From contig CAIUDH010000082.1 in assembly GCA_903897855.1 (NCBI GenBank), forward strand, positions 1 to 33,614: DNA of 33,614 nt. Reading direction: 5' to 3'. The notes below the pieces were generated by a model, which was given only the letters and a program-made list of their open reading frames with translations, was not told the DNA's origin and ran no database searches. Shown piece after piece: positions 8,031 to 16,120 of this stretch; position 1 is the stretch's first letter; each line of letters starts with the position of its first letter. The position numbers were made by a program, and so were the translations under genes. This DNA is from an uncultured Bacteroidota bacterium. GTDB lineage: Bacteria; Bacteroidota; Bacteroidia; UKL13-3.

Positions 8031-9404
8031 ATGGAAAAGATCAAAAAAATTTACCTCGCGGAAAAAGACATTCCGCATCAGTGGTACAACATTCAGGCCG
8101 ACATGCCGAATCCGATGCTGCCGCCACTGCATCCGGGAACGTTACAACCCATTGGGCCTGAAGACCTCGCGCCTTTATTCCCCATGGAACTCATTAAACA
8201 AGAGGTGTCCAAGGAAAGATGGATTGACATTCCAGACGAAGTAAGGGAGGTTTACAAAATATGGCGTCCCTCGCCTTTATATAGGGCTTATGGGCTTGAA
8301 AAACTGCTCGATTCTCCCTCAAAGATTTATTATAAGTACGAAGGAAACAGTCCTTCGGGCTCGCATAAACCCAACACTGCTGTACCACAAGCCTACTATA
8401 ATAAGATGGAAGGCGTAAAAAAGATTAGTACCGAAACCGGTGCCGGTCAATGGGGCAGTGCCCTGAGTTTTGCATGCCAGCATTTTGGAATTGAGTGCGA
8501 AGTGTATATGGTTAAAATAAGCTATAACCAGAAACCATATCGTAAGTTGCTCATGAACACATGGGGTGCCACGGTAATTGCATCGCCAAGCGATAGAACC
8601 CAAGCCGGGCGACAAATACTTGCTGCAAATCCAAACTCGAATGGGAGTTTAGGAATCGCTATTTCCGAAGCGGTAGAAGTAGCGGCTACCAGTGGCGACA
8701 GCACAAAATATGCCTTGGGTAGTGTGCTTAACCATGTGTTAATGCATCAAACCATTATAGGACTAGAAGCGGAAAAGCAATTTGAGATGGCTGGCGATTA
8801 TCCAGATATTGTGATTGCACCCTTTGGAGGCGGTTCTAATTTTGCAGGTATTTCATTCCCCTTCCTTAGACACAATTTTACCTCGGGCAAAAAAACAAGA
8901 TTTATTGCCAGTGAGCCAGCCTCTTGTCCGAAATTAACCAAAGGCCAATTTCGATACGATTTTGGAGATACCATAGGCATGACCCCTTTATTACCGATGT
9001 TTACATTAGGTCATAATTTTATGCCTGCCCCAATCCACGCTGGTGGATTACGTTATCATGGTGCAGGAGCCATCGTGAGCCAATTGCTTAAGGATAAATT
9101 CATTGAAGCCCAATCGTTTCAACAAATAGAATGTTTCGAAGCTGGTGTGTTGTTTGCTAAAGCAGAAGGCATTTTACCGGCACCAGAAGCAACCCACGGA
9201 ATTGCCAATGTAATTCGCGAAGTAAATCGCGCCAAAGCGGCAGGCACGTCGGATACGATACTCTTCAACTTATGTGGGCATGGCTATTTCGACATGAGTT
9301 CATACCAAGACTATTTCGATGGCAAATTGGTGGATCACCATTTTACGGATGATGAATTATATGCAAATCTCCGGGAATTAAATACTCCAACCATCCCTGC
9401 TTAA
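8031..9404 (+). CDS. trpB2: TrpB2-type tryptophan synthase beta-like protein
   Basis: A 457-residue PLP enzyme of the TrpB2 branch, which condenses indole with serine (or phosphoserine) to tryptophan without needing TrpA. The PLP lysine is Lys113 in SGSHKPNT, and Glu135 in ETGAGQWGS is the catalytic Glu; Trp in place of His in that motif and the N-terminal extension are TrpB2 traits. The C-terminal part has the glycine-rich phosphate loop (FGGGSNF) and the HGIANV segment. No trpA or other trp biosynthesis gene is nearby. With aminotransferases and indolepyruvate oxidoreductase in the same block, it may feed free indole into the pathway as tryptophan; it could instead be a serine-handling side enzyme. 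A 72-base gap precedes it and a strong terminator follows, so its transcript may be partly separate. Confidence 0.92.
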   Translation: MEKIKKIYLAEKDIPHQWYNIQADMPNPMLPPLHPGTLQPIGPEDLAPLFPMELIKQEVSKERWIDIPDEVREVYKIWRPSPLYRAYGLEKLLDSPSKIYYKYEGNSPSGSHKPNTAVPQAYYNKMEGVKKISTETGAGQWGSALSFACQHFGIECEVYMVKISYNQKPYRKLLMNTWGATVIASPSDRTQAGRQILAANPNSNGSLGIAISEAVEVAATSGDSTKYALGSVLNHVLMHQTIIGLEAEKQFEMAGDYPDIVIAPFGGGSNFAGISFPFLRHNFTSGKKTRFIASEPASCPKLTKGQFRYDFGDTIGMTPLLPMFTLGHNFMPAPIHAGGLRYHGAGAIVSQLLKDKFIEAQSFQQIECFEAGVLFAKAEGILPAPEATHGIANVIREVNRAKAAGTSDTILFNLCGHGYFDMSSYQDYFDGKLVDHHFTDDELYANLRELNTPTIPA

Positions 9405-9414
9405 CAATCAACAT

Positions 9415-9455
9415 ACAGCTCTCATCATTCTTAGAACCTGATGAGAGCTGTTTTT
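9415..9455 (+). terminator. Strong intrinsic terminator between trpB2 and hyuA
   Basis: A perfect 13-base-pair stem (9415-9427 with 9439-9451) around an 11-base loop is followed by a T run (9451-9455). It starts 11 bases after trpB2. Only about 20 bases remain before the hyuA start, with no recognisable promoter there, so downstream expression must come from read-through or a promoter overlapping the hairpin. Confidence 0.85.
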
Positions 9456-9478
9456 ATGCTCCCTAAAATATTATAAAA

Positions 9479-11605
9479 TTGACAAGATTCAAATTAGGTA
9501 TTGATATTGGAGGAACCTTCACCGATTTGATATGTGTCTCATCGGAAGGCAAGACAAGTGTGCATAAAACCCTCTCCACACCACAAGACCCCTCTATTGG
9601 TTTTATCCATGGCATTCGTGAAGTGGCCGCCATGACTGGAATGACTTTTGAAAATTTTATTGCTTCCATTGACACCATCGTGCATGGCACCACCGTTGCT
9701 ACCAATGCATTATTAACCCTTAAAGGGGCCAAGACAGCACTCATTACCACCCAAGGTTTTCGTGATGCCTTAGAAATGAGAAGAGGCATTAGAGAAGAAC
9801 AATTCAATAATCATTATAAAAATGTGGCTCCCCTAGCTCCACGATACCTAAGGTTTACCGTGGATGAGCGCATTGATTCGGAGGGAAAGGTGTTGACAAA
9901 ATTCAATCCCAAAACACTCTTACCCATCATTGAAAAAATTAAAGAAGAGCAGGTTGAGTCGGTGGCCGTTTGTTTCATGAATTCATTTAAGAATGCGACA
10001 CATGAAAAACAAGCCATCGCATTTTTAAGAAAAAACCTGAAAAATATATTTGTGACTGCCTCCTTTGAGGTGCTGCCTTCTATTCGTTTTTACGAACGCG
10101 TGAGCACCACCGCGGTAAGCGCTTTTGTAGGCCCCATTGTGGCAAGGTATCTCGACAACCTCACTCAAAAATTAGAGCATGTTAACTATCAAGGAACACT
10201 ACTCATCATGCAGTCGAATGGCGGAGTCGTGGTACCCGAACAGGTGAAAAAAAATCCTGCTGTCACTGTTTTATCAGGGCCGGCAGCAGCACCAACGGCA
10301 GGTGCCTTTTATGCGAAGATGCTCGGCTACAAAAATTGTATCACCGTAGATATGGGTGGAACAAGTTTTGATGCTGCGATTGTGATCGAGGGTGAATGTG
10401 TGACGAGTACCGAAGGTAAAATAAACAGGTATCGTATTGCACTTCCATCGCTCGATATTATAACAATAGGCGCCGGAGGGGGAAGCATCGGCTGGATCAA
10501 TGAAGGTGGGCTGTTGCAGATGGGGCCACAGAGTGCGGGAGCCTTGCCTGGCCCTGTTTGCTATGAACGTGGCGGAGTAGCACCTACCTGTACCGATGCC
10601 GACATCATACTTGGTTATCTCAATCCGGATTTTTTTGCTGGCGGAAAATTGAAACTGAACAAAGCGAAAGCAGAAAAAGCAATCAAGGTAGAACTGGCCG
10701 AAAAACTTGGAATGTCGACGCTCGAAACGGCTGCCGGCATGTATCGTATTATTAATAGTAATATGGCACAGGGGGTTCGTGAAATTTCAGTGGAACGAGG
10801 TTATGACCCCAGAGAATTTTTATTCATCGTAGCCGGAGGAGCTGGGTCGATCCACTCCTCGGAAATCTGCAAGGAGCTGGAAATACCCATGTTCCTGGTT
10901 CCTAACGTATCCTCTATATTTTGTGCAGCGGGCATGCTCCTGGGCGACTTAAAACACGATTATATTCGTTCTTACTATACCACCTTTAAAAATATTGACA
11001 AGAAGAATTTTCTCTCCTTGTTTAACGAAATGAAAGCGGAAGGTTTAAAGGCTTTAGTAGGAGAAGAAGGAGTGGCCTCGAATCGGATTTCATATCATCC
11101 GACCCTTGATATTCGTTACCTGGGACAATACCACGAGGTTCAACTTGAAACCAACTGGGATGACATCCTGAAATTTAATCTTAAAAATATATTCGAAGCC
11201 TTTCATCAAGAACATAATAGACAGTTTGGATATTCACTTCAAGAAGAAGCAACAGAGATGGAGCTCATCAATGTGCGTTTAAGAGTGGTAGGGAAAACAG
11301 AACGGCCCAAATTTCTCTCTCTCGAAACCACCGCCATCAAATTAACAGAGGCTCTAAAAGAGCATCGAAAAGTTTATATCCCCGAACTGAAACGGATGAA
11401 AAATATTCCTGTCTATGATGGCGACATGCCTCTATTCGGTTCGACAATTGAGGGTCCTTGTGTCATCGAGAAAATTACCACCTCTATTTTTGTCAGCGAA
11501 AATTACAACTGTGTGGTCGATTCGTATGGATCGTTTTTGGTGTATGAAAAGAAAAAATTTCCTTTAGGTTTTCAATTAAACAAAAAAGAAAATGAAAATA
11601 GATAA
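9479..11605 (+). CDS. hyuA: Hydantoinase/oxoprolinase A-type subunit (ATP-dependent lactam opener)
   Basis: A 708-residue HyuA-family subunit, normal length. The ASKHA nucleotide site is visible: phosphate loop GIDIGGTFTD at 7-16, the HGTTVATNALL segment, second phosphate motif VDMGGTSFDAA from 290, and the GAGGGS and SAGALPGPVCY segments. The start is TTG at 9479, because an in-frame stop lies at 9464 and the family N-terminus begins here. HyuA binds ATP and phosphorylates the amide or carboxylate while HyuB completes hydrolysis. In the indoleacetate pathway a hydantoinase-like enzyme opens the oxindole lactam; that role (oxindole-3-acetate or its CoA ester to 2-aminophenylsuccinate) is inferred here. 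It overlaps hyuB by 14 bases. Confidence 0.93.
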   Translation: MTRFKLGIDIGGTFTDLICVSSEGKTSVHKTLSTPQDPSIGFIHGIREVAAMTGMTFENFIASIDTIVHGTTVATNALLTLKGAKTALITTQGFRDALEMRRGIREEQFNNHYKNVAPLAPRYLRFTVDERIDSEGKVLTKFNPKTLLPIIEKIKEEQVESVAVCFMNSFKNATHEKQAIAFLRKNLKNIFVTASFEVLPSIRFYERVSTTAVSAFVGPIVARYLDNLTQKLEHVNYQGTLLIMQSNGGVVVPEQVKKNPAVTVLSGPAAAPTAGAFYAKMLGYKNCITVDMGGTSFDAAIVIEGECVTSTEGKINRYRIALPSLDIITIGAGGGSIGWINEGGLLQMGPQSAGALPGPVCYERGGVAPTCTDADIILGYLNPDFFAGGKLKLNKAKAEKAIKVELAEKLGMSTLETAAGMYRIINSNMAQGVREISVERGYDPREFLFIVAGGAGSIHSSEICKELEIPMFLVPNVSSIFCAAGMLLGDLKHDYIRSYYTTFKNIDKKNFLSLFNEMKAEGLKALVGEEGVASNRISYHPTLDIRYLGQYHEVQLETNWDDILKFNLKNIFEAFHQEHNRQFGYSLQEEATEMELINVRLRVVGKTERPKFLSLETTAIKLTEALKEHRKVYIPELKRMKNIPVYDGDMPLFGSTIEGPCVIEKITTSIFVSENYNCVVDSYGSFLVYEKKKFPLGFQLNKKENENR

Positions 11606-13283
11606 GATACTTGTTTCAATTTTCCAGAGAGCCTTCAAATCGATAACGGAGGAGATGAGTATCTCACTCACCAAAACCACGCGCTCGCCCATCTTATGCG
11701 AAGCGAAAGATTTTGTTACCGGCTTATATGATGCTAAAGGACAGATGCTGGAACAAAAAGAAAACTTGCCGATACTTTCTTTTTCACTGGGCCCGGTATG
11801 TAAGGTAATTCTTGAACAATATGGAAAAGATATTTATGAGGGTGATGTGATTATCCATAATGACGTTTTTTCCATGGGCAATCAGAATAATGATGTCGCG
11901 ATCTTTAAACCTATTTTTTATCAGAATTTATTGGTGGGATGGTCGGCGGCCAAAGGACACCAGGCCGATATTGGAGGAGCTGTGCAAGGTGGATACAACC
12001 CCAATGCCACTGAAGTTTGGCAGGAGGCGATACGGATACCCGCGGTGAAATTATATGAGAAAGGGGTTCTGCGTAAGGATGTTTGGAATTTAATTTTTGC
12101 CAATGTCAGATTGCAAATGGTTCAGGAAGATATCAAGGCTCAAATTGGGGCTTGTACGCTCGGGGAGCGACGTTTAGAAGCTTTTGTTGAGAAATATGGC
12201 TTAACTGTTTTTGAAGCCCATAAGGTGGCCTTATTCGATGCCACAGAAAAAATGATGCGTGCCGAAATAAAAAATATTCCCAACGGCATTTATAAGGGAG
12301 GCAGTACGGTTTACTATGATGGAAAACATTTGGGAAGTAAATTCGCTATTCGTACCGAGATCACCGTCAAAAACGAGGACATCATTTTCGATTTTTCAAA
12401 GTCGTCGCCACAAACAAAAGGTTTTGTGAATGGAACTTATACCTCTACCTGCTCGGCAATAACACTCACCTTTCTTCAAATGGTGAATCCAAACATTCCA
12501 CATAATGAAGGAATGATCAAACCTCTTAAATATATCGTACCCGAAGGAACTATTTTAAACGCTTCCTACCCTGCCGCCACCACTTTCGGCAATCATTTAT
12601 GCCCTCAGGTGGCCGATGCCATTTTTAAGGCTCTAGGGCCTGCTGTTCCTGAGCGTATTACCGCCGGCTGGAACCATCTGTTGTGCTCTCTCTTTACAGG
12701 CAATCATCCACGCACAGGAAAAAAATATGTCGATATCTGTTTCCTGGGTTTGAAAGGTGGGAGCGGCGCCATGAAAGGCGACGATGGCTATGACCATATT
12801 GGTATGATCGATGCTTCTGGGGGGGTGCTCGATCAGGATTATGAGATGTACGAACAACAAACACCGCACCTTATCATACAACACGAATACCTCTGCGACT
12901 CTGGCGGTGCCGGGCAGTGGCGGGGTGGCCTCGGTACCTCAACACAAATAATGCTGCGAGGCGATGATACCACGATGGTTGTTTTTGGGGATGGAGATAT
13001 CGAACCGAACTACGGCCTTTTCGGAGGTAAAGGGAGTGTGCTGAATAAAATTGAACTGAAATATAAAAACGGCAAAAAAACAATCCCGTTGAATAAAGAT
13101 ATGCTCCATGGCATCCCTCGTAATACCCTGTACACGCAGATTGCAGGAGGAGGCGGTGGTTATGGAAATCCAAAAAAACGCGATCGGACAAAAATTTTGC
13201 AAGATGTTTTAAACGAAGTGGTGAGTGTGAAAAATGCAAAAAATGATTATGGCTTAATTATGAGACCCAAAAAAAATAAATAG
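11592..13283 (+). CDS. hyuB: Hydantoinase/oxoprolinase B-type subunit
   Basis: A 563-residue HyuB-family catalytic partner of the preceding HyuA. It has the family N-terminus (SITEEMSISLTKTTRSP), GHQADIGG at 122-129, ATEVWQEAIRIP, and the C-terminal GGxGGxGxP segment (AGGGGGYGNP). The usual THLxDV motif after Asn-Asp is NQNNDV here (97-102), so a position that is His in many members and a metal ligand in acetone carboxylase is Gln98; Asp101 and His123 remain. This may mark a subgroup with different metal use. Expected partner of HyuA in ATP-driven opening of the oxindole ring. It is cytoplasmic, translationally coupled to hyuA and followed by the RidA-like gene after 2 bases. Confidence 0.93.
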   Translation: MKIDKILVSIFQRAFKSITEEMSISLTKTTRSPILCEAKDFVTGLYDAKGQMLEQKENLPILSFSLGPVCKVILEQYGKDIYEGDVIIHNDVFSMGNQNNDVAIFKPIFYQNLLVGWSAAKGHQADIGGAVQGGYNPNATEVWQEAIRIPAVKLYEKGVLRKDVWNLIFANVRLQMVQEDIKAQIGACTLGERRLEAFVEKYGLTVFEAHKVALFDATEKMMRAEIKNIPNGIYKGGSTVYYDGKHLGSKFAIRTEITVKNEDIIFDFSKSSPQTKGFVNGTYTSTCSAITLTFLQMVNPNIPHNEGMIKPLKYIVPEGTILNASYPAATTFGNHLCPQVADAIFKALGPAVPERITAGWNHLLCSLFTGNHPRTGKKYVDICFLGLKGGSGAMKGDDGYDHIGMIDASGGVLDQDYEMYEQQTPHLIIQHEYLCDSGGAGQWRGGLGTSTQIMLRGDDTTMVVFGDGDIEPNYGLFGGKGSVLNKIELKYKNGKKTIPLNKDMLHGIPRNTLYTQIAGGGGGYGNPKKRDRTKILQDVLNEVVSVKNAKNDYGLIMRPKKNK

Positions 13284-13285
13284 AG

Positions 13286-13684
13286 ATGCATCACGAAATC
13301 ATTTTACCCGAAGGATGGCCTGCTCCAAAAGGTTATTCAAATGGAATATTAGCCCAGCCGGGAAGAACACTTTTTCTAGCCGGTCAAGTAGGCTGGACAT
13401 CGGAAGAAGTTTTCGAGAGCGACAAGTTGGTGCCTCAGTTTGAGCAAGCATTGAAAAATATCGTCGCTATTATAAATAAAGCGGGAGGTAAACCCGAACA
13501 TATTTGCAAGATGACTTGCTTTTGTAAAGACAGAGATCAGTATTTAGCCTCTCGAAGAGAATTGGGGAAAATTTGGAAAGATATCATTGGAAACCACTAT
13601 CCGTGTATGAGCATGATTTTTGTAGTCGATTTATTAGACCACCCCGCATTAATTGAAATTGAAACCACCGCTGTAATTCCATAA
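13286..13684 (+). CDS. RidA/YjgF-family protein lacking the deaminase arginine
   Basis: A 132-residue Rid-family protein (trimer, active sites between subunits). Family marks are FLAGQVGWT near 31-39, the QALKNIVAII helix and the C-terminal ALIEIETTAVIP strand. In true RidA the segment FPAR carries the Arg (E. coli Arg105) essential for 2-iminoacid hydrolysis; here it reads YPCM, with Met108 at that position. So it is not expected to be a standard imine deaminase and fits one of the other Rid subgroups, several of which sit in catabolic operons and act as hydrolases or tautomerases. Its place between HyuB and an aminotransferase suggests it handles an enol/enamine intermediate such as the enol form of oxindole-acetate; this is speculative. 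Confidence 0.88.
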   Translation: MHHEIILPEGWPAPKGYSNGILAQPGRTLFLAGQVGWTSEEVFESDKLVPQFEQALKNIVAIINKAGGKPEHICKMTCFCKDRDQYLASRRELGKIWKDIIGNHYPCMSMIFVVDLLDHPALIEIETTAVIP

Positions 13685-13695
13685 CCATAAAAAAG

Positions 13696-15000
13696 ATGAG
13701 TCATTCAAAGAATAATTTAAACGGAGCCTTCAGGGAAGTACCCTATATGGGTGTCATATGGGTAGTGGCCGAAGCCATGAAACTAGGATATTATAATGGC
13801 CATCCCGACTGGGCTAATCTTGGTCAGGGACAGCCTGAGATTGGCGAACTCGTTGGCGCTCCTAAAAGGATCACCACATTCAGTATCGAACCTCAAGATC
13901 AAGCGTATGGCGCTCTCGGGGGCTCCCAAGAATTACGTGAAAAAATCGCAGCGCATTATAATCGATTATTCAGAAAAAAACAGGCCTCGAAATACACTGC
14001 GGATAATGTGAGTGTCGCTATGGGTGGCCGACTCATGCTTACACGAATTTTTGCTGCCATGGATAAAATCCGTCTCGGATACAAAGTGCCTGATTACACG
14101 GCCTACGAAGACATGATTAATTACCATCACAGTAAAGTAACACCGGTGCTCATTCCTACCTCTGAGAAAAATGCATTTGACATTCCTGCCAAAAAGTTTG
14201 AGCACACCTTAAAAAAACATAAGCTTGACGCCTATTTGCTGAGTAACCCTTGCAACCCTACTGGAAATGTAATCGAGGGTAAAGATTTGGAAACTTATGT
14301 TGCGGCGGCTTCCAAACTTAACTGCACTCTTATTTTTGATGAATTTTATTCTCATTTTATCTTCGAAAAAAAGAAGCCGGGCAAAGGCGCTGTTTCTGCG
14401 GCTGCGTATTTGGAGGATGTGAATACATCGCCCGTCATCCTCATCGACGGCTTAACCAAATCGTTTCGATATCCAGGTTGGAGAATGGGATGGGCTCTTG
14501 GTCCTAAAACAATGATCGACAATATTAACCGCGCTGCCAGTGCCATCGATGGCGGTCCCAGTCAGCCCATGACCAGAGCCGCCTTAAAAGTACTCGATAA
14601 AGACTATGCCGACAAAGAAACGTCGGCCCTTAGAAAGGCTTTTAGCATTAAGCGCAATTTGATGATCGAATCATTAACCAATGCAGGTATTCAATGTATG
14701 CCACAAGGCAAAGGCACCTTCTATATTTGGGGTAATATTTCAAAACTACCCAAACAGATAAATAACGCAGAAAGTTTTTTCTTCGAAGCGCTCAAACACA
14801 AAGTGATGACGGTGCCAGGCTATTTTTTCGACATCCATCCTGGCAAAAAGAAAAAAGAAAAATCAGTATTCGATTCTTGGGTTCGTTTCTCTTTTGGTCC
14901 TTCAGAAAAAAACATGATGCATGGATTGGATCGTTTAACACTGATGATATCTTCGTTTGCAAAACAAAAAATAAATAAAAAACAAAACGATGGATTTTGA
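13696..15000 (+). CDS. Class I/II PLP aminotransferase (candidate tryptophan aminotransferase)
   Basis: A 434-residue fold-type I aminotransferase. PLP-site features are the GGRLMLTR helix, SNPCNPTGN, the Asp in LIFDEFYSHF, Lys255 in GLTKSFRYPGW as Schiff-base lysine, and the substrate-carboxylate Arg in WVRFSFGP near the C-terminus. The substrate cannot be fixed from sequence. Its position before the acyl-CoA dehydrogenase and in a block with IorAB makes tryptophan to indole-3-pyruvate a sensible role. It is cytoplasmic. The last 11 bases overlap the next gene, so the two are translationally coupled. A second aminotransferase closes the block (29694-30701). Confidence 0.9.
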   Translation: MSHSKNNLNGAFREVPYMGVIWVVAEAMKLGYYNGHPDWANLGQGQPEIGELVGAPKRITTFSIEPQDQAYGALGGSQELREKIAAHYNRLFRKKQASKYTADNVSVAMGGRLMLTRIFAAMDKIRLGYKVPDYTAYEDMINYHHSKVTPVLIPTSEKNAFDIPAKKFEHTLKKHKLDAYLLSNPCNPTGNVIEGKDLETYVAAASKLNCTLIFDEFYSHFIFEKKKPGKGAVSAAAYLEDVNTSPVILIDGLTKSFRYPGWRMGWALGPKTMIDNINRAASAIDGGPSQPMTRAALKVLDKDYADKETSALRKAFSIKRNLMIESLTNAGIQCMPQGKGTFYIWGNISKLPKQINNAESFFFEALKHKVMTVPGYFFDIHPGKKKKEKSVFDSWVRFSFGPSEKNMMHGLDRLTLMISSFAKQKINKKQNDGF

Positions 15001-16120
15001 ACTTACCGACATACAAAAGCAAATTCAACAAACCTTCCACGACTTTGTAGAAAGGAAGGTGAAACCTGTGGCCGGTAGGTTAGATGAAGAAAAACAATTC
15101 CCTGCTATATTATTCAAAGAGCTCGGCGACTTAGGGTTTTTTAGCATGCGGTATCCAGAGGAGGCTGGAGGAAGCGGGCTGGATCATGTATCCTATATGC
15201 TAGCCGTGATGGAGATCGCAAGAGGCTCTCTCTCGCTCGCCGCTGCATGTACTATGCAATCGTTGATGGCTACCTACTTTCTGTATCGTTTTGGAGATGA
15301 CGATATCAAAAAGAATTATTTTGAAGAAGCGTTGAAAGGGAATAAAATAGGGGCTATTTGCATGACTGAGCCCAATGCAGGAAGCGATTTAATGGCGATC
15401 CAAACAATCGCACAAGGCACTTCGGAAGGATTTATATTGAACGGTCAAAAAACCTGGGTTACTTCGGCGCCGGTCGCCGATTTTTTCACCGTCCTTGCCC
15501 GAACCGATAATCATGATCAACTCTCCATCTTTTTTGTGCCTTCAAATTTCGAAGGAGTGATCATTGGAAAGAGTATTGAAAAAATGGGTGTTCGCGCCTC
15601 CGTTACAAGTGAAGTCGCTTTCAACGACGTGAAACTTCCAAAGAGATATTTGCTCGGCGAAATTGGTGGAGGCACAAAATGCTTGAAAGAAATTCTTGCC
15701 GAGATACGAATTATGACCGCAGCACTTGCCATAGGAGTCGCTACCGCAGCCTATGAAGAGGCCTTGGTGTATGCCAACGAGCGTCAGCAATTCGGAAAAC
15801 CCATCGGAAAGTTTCAAGCGGTACAACTCAAATTTGCGGATATGTGCGTAAAACTCGAAACCGCGAAACATTATGTTTTATATGCCGCCACACGTTGTGA
15901 TAAAAACTTACCCCGTCACAAAGAGTCCATGGTTGCTAAACTTTACGCTTCCGAGTGTGCGGTGAGTATCTGCGACGAAGCATCACGAGTGCTTGCATCC
16001 TATGGCTATGCCGTGGAGTATAACCTGGAGAGGTATCTACGCGATTCGAGGTTTACTCTGATCGGAGGAGGCACCTCAGAAATACTGAAAATAAATATTG
16101 CAAAAGAAATAGGGTTATGA
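14990..16120 (+). CDS. Acyl-CoA dehydrogenase, candidate decarboxylating (2-aminobenzyl)malonyl-CoA dehydrogenase
   Basis: A 376-residue FAD enzyme with normal acyl-CoA dehydrogenase layout: N-terminal helical domain, CMTEPNAGSD and GQKTWVTSA in the middle strand domain, and the RQQFGKPIGKFQ FAD-binding segment. The catalytic Glu usually found in the YEGTxEI motif is Gly360 here (LIGGGTSEIL, 357-366), and the alternative helix-G position used by isovaleryl-CoA dehydrogenase is Ile239. With no base at either site, ordinary alpha-proton abstraction is unlikely. IaaF of Aromatoleum oxidises benzylmalonyl-CoA with simultaneous loss of CO2, so decarboxylation replaces the base; this enzyme fits that chemistry. 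Inferred product: 2-aminocinnamoyl-CoA. It is coupled to its neighbours by overlaps on both sides. Confidence 0.9.
   Translation: MDFELTDIQKQIQQTFHDFVERKVKPVAGRLDEEKQFPAILFKELGDLGFFSMRYPEEAGGSGLDHVSYMLAVMEIARGSLSLAAACTMQSLMATYFLYRFGDDDIKKNYFEEALKGNKIGAICMTEPNAGSDLMAIQTIAQGTSEGFILNGQKTWVTSAPVADFFTVLARTDNHDQLSIFFVPSNFEGVIIGKSIEKMGVRASVTSEVAFNDVKLPKRYLLGEIGGGTKCLKEILAEIRIMTAALAIGVATAAYEEALVYANERQQFGKPIGKFQAVQLKFADMCVKLETAKHYVLYAATRCDKNLPRHKESMVAKLYASECAVSICDEASRVLASYGYAVEYNLERYLRDSRFTLIGGGTSEILKINIAKEIGL

Noticed and set aside
12633-13239. Long open frames antisense to hyuB
   Set aside because: Composition is shadow-like, they overlap a strongly conserved gene, and no family or promoter supports them.
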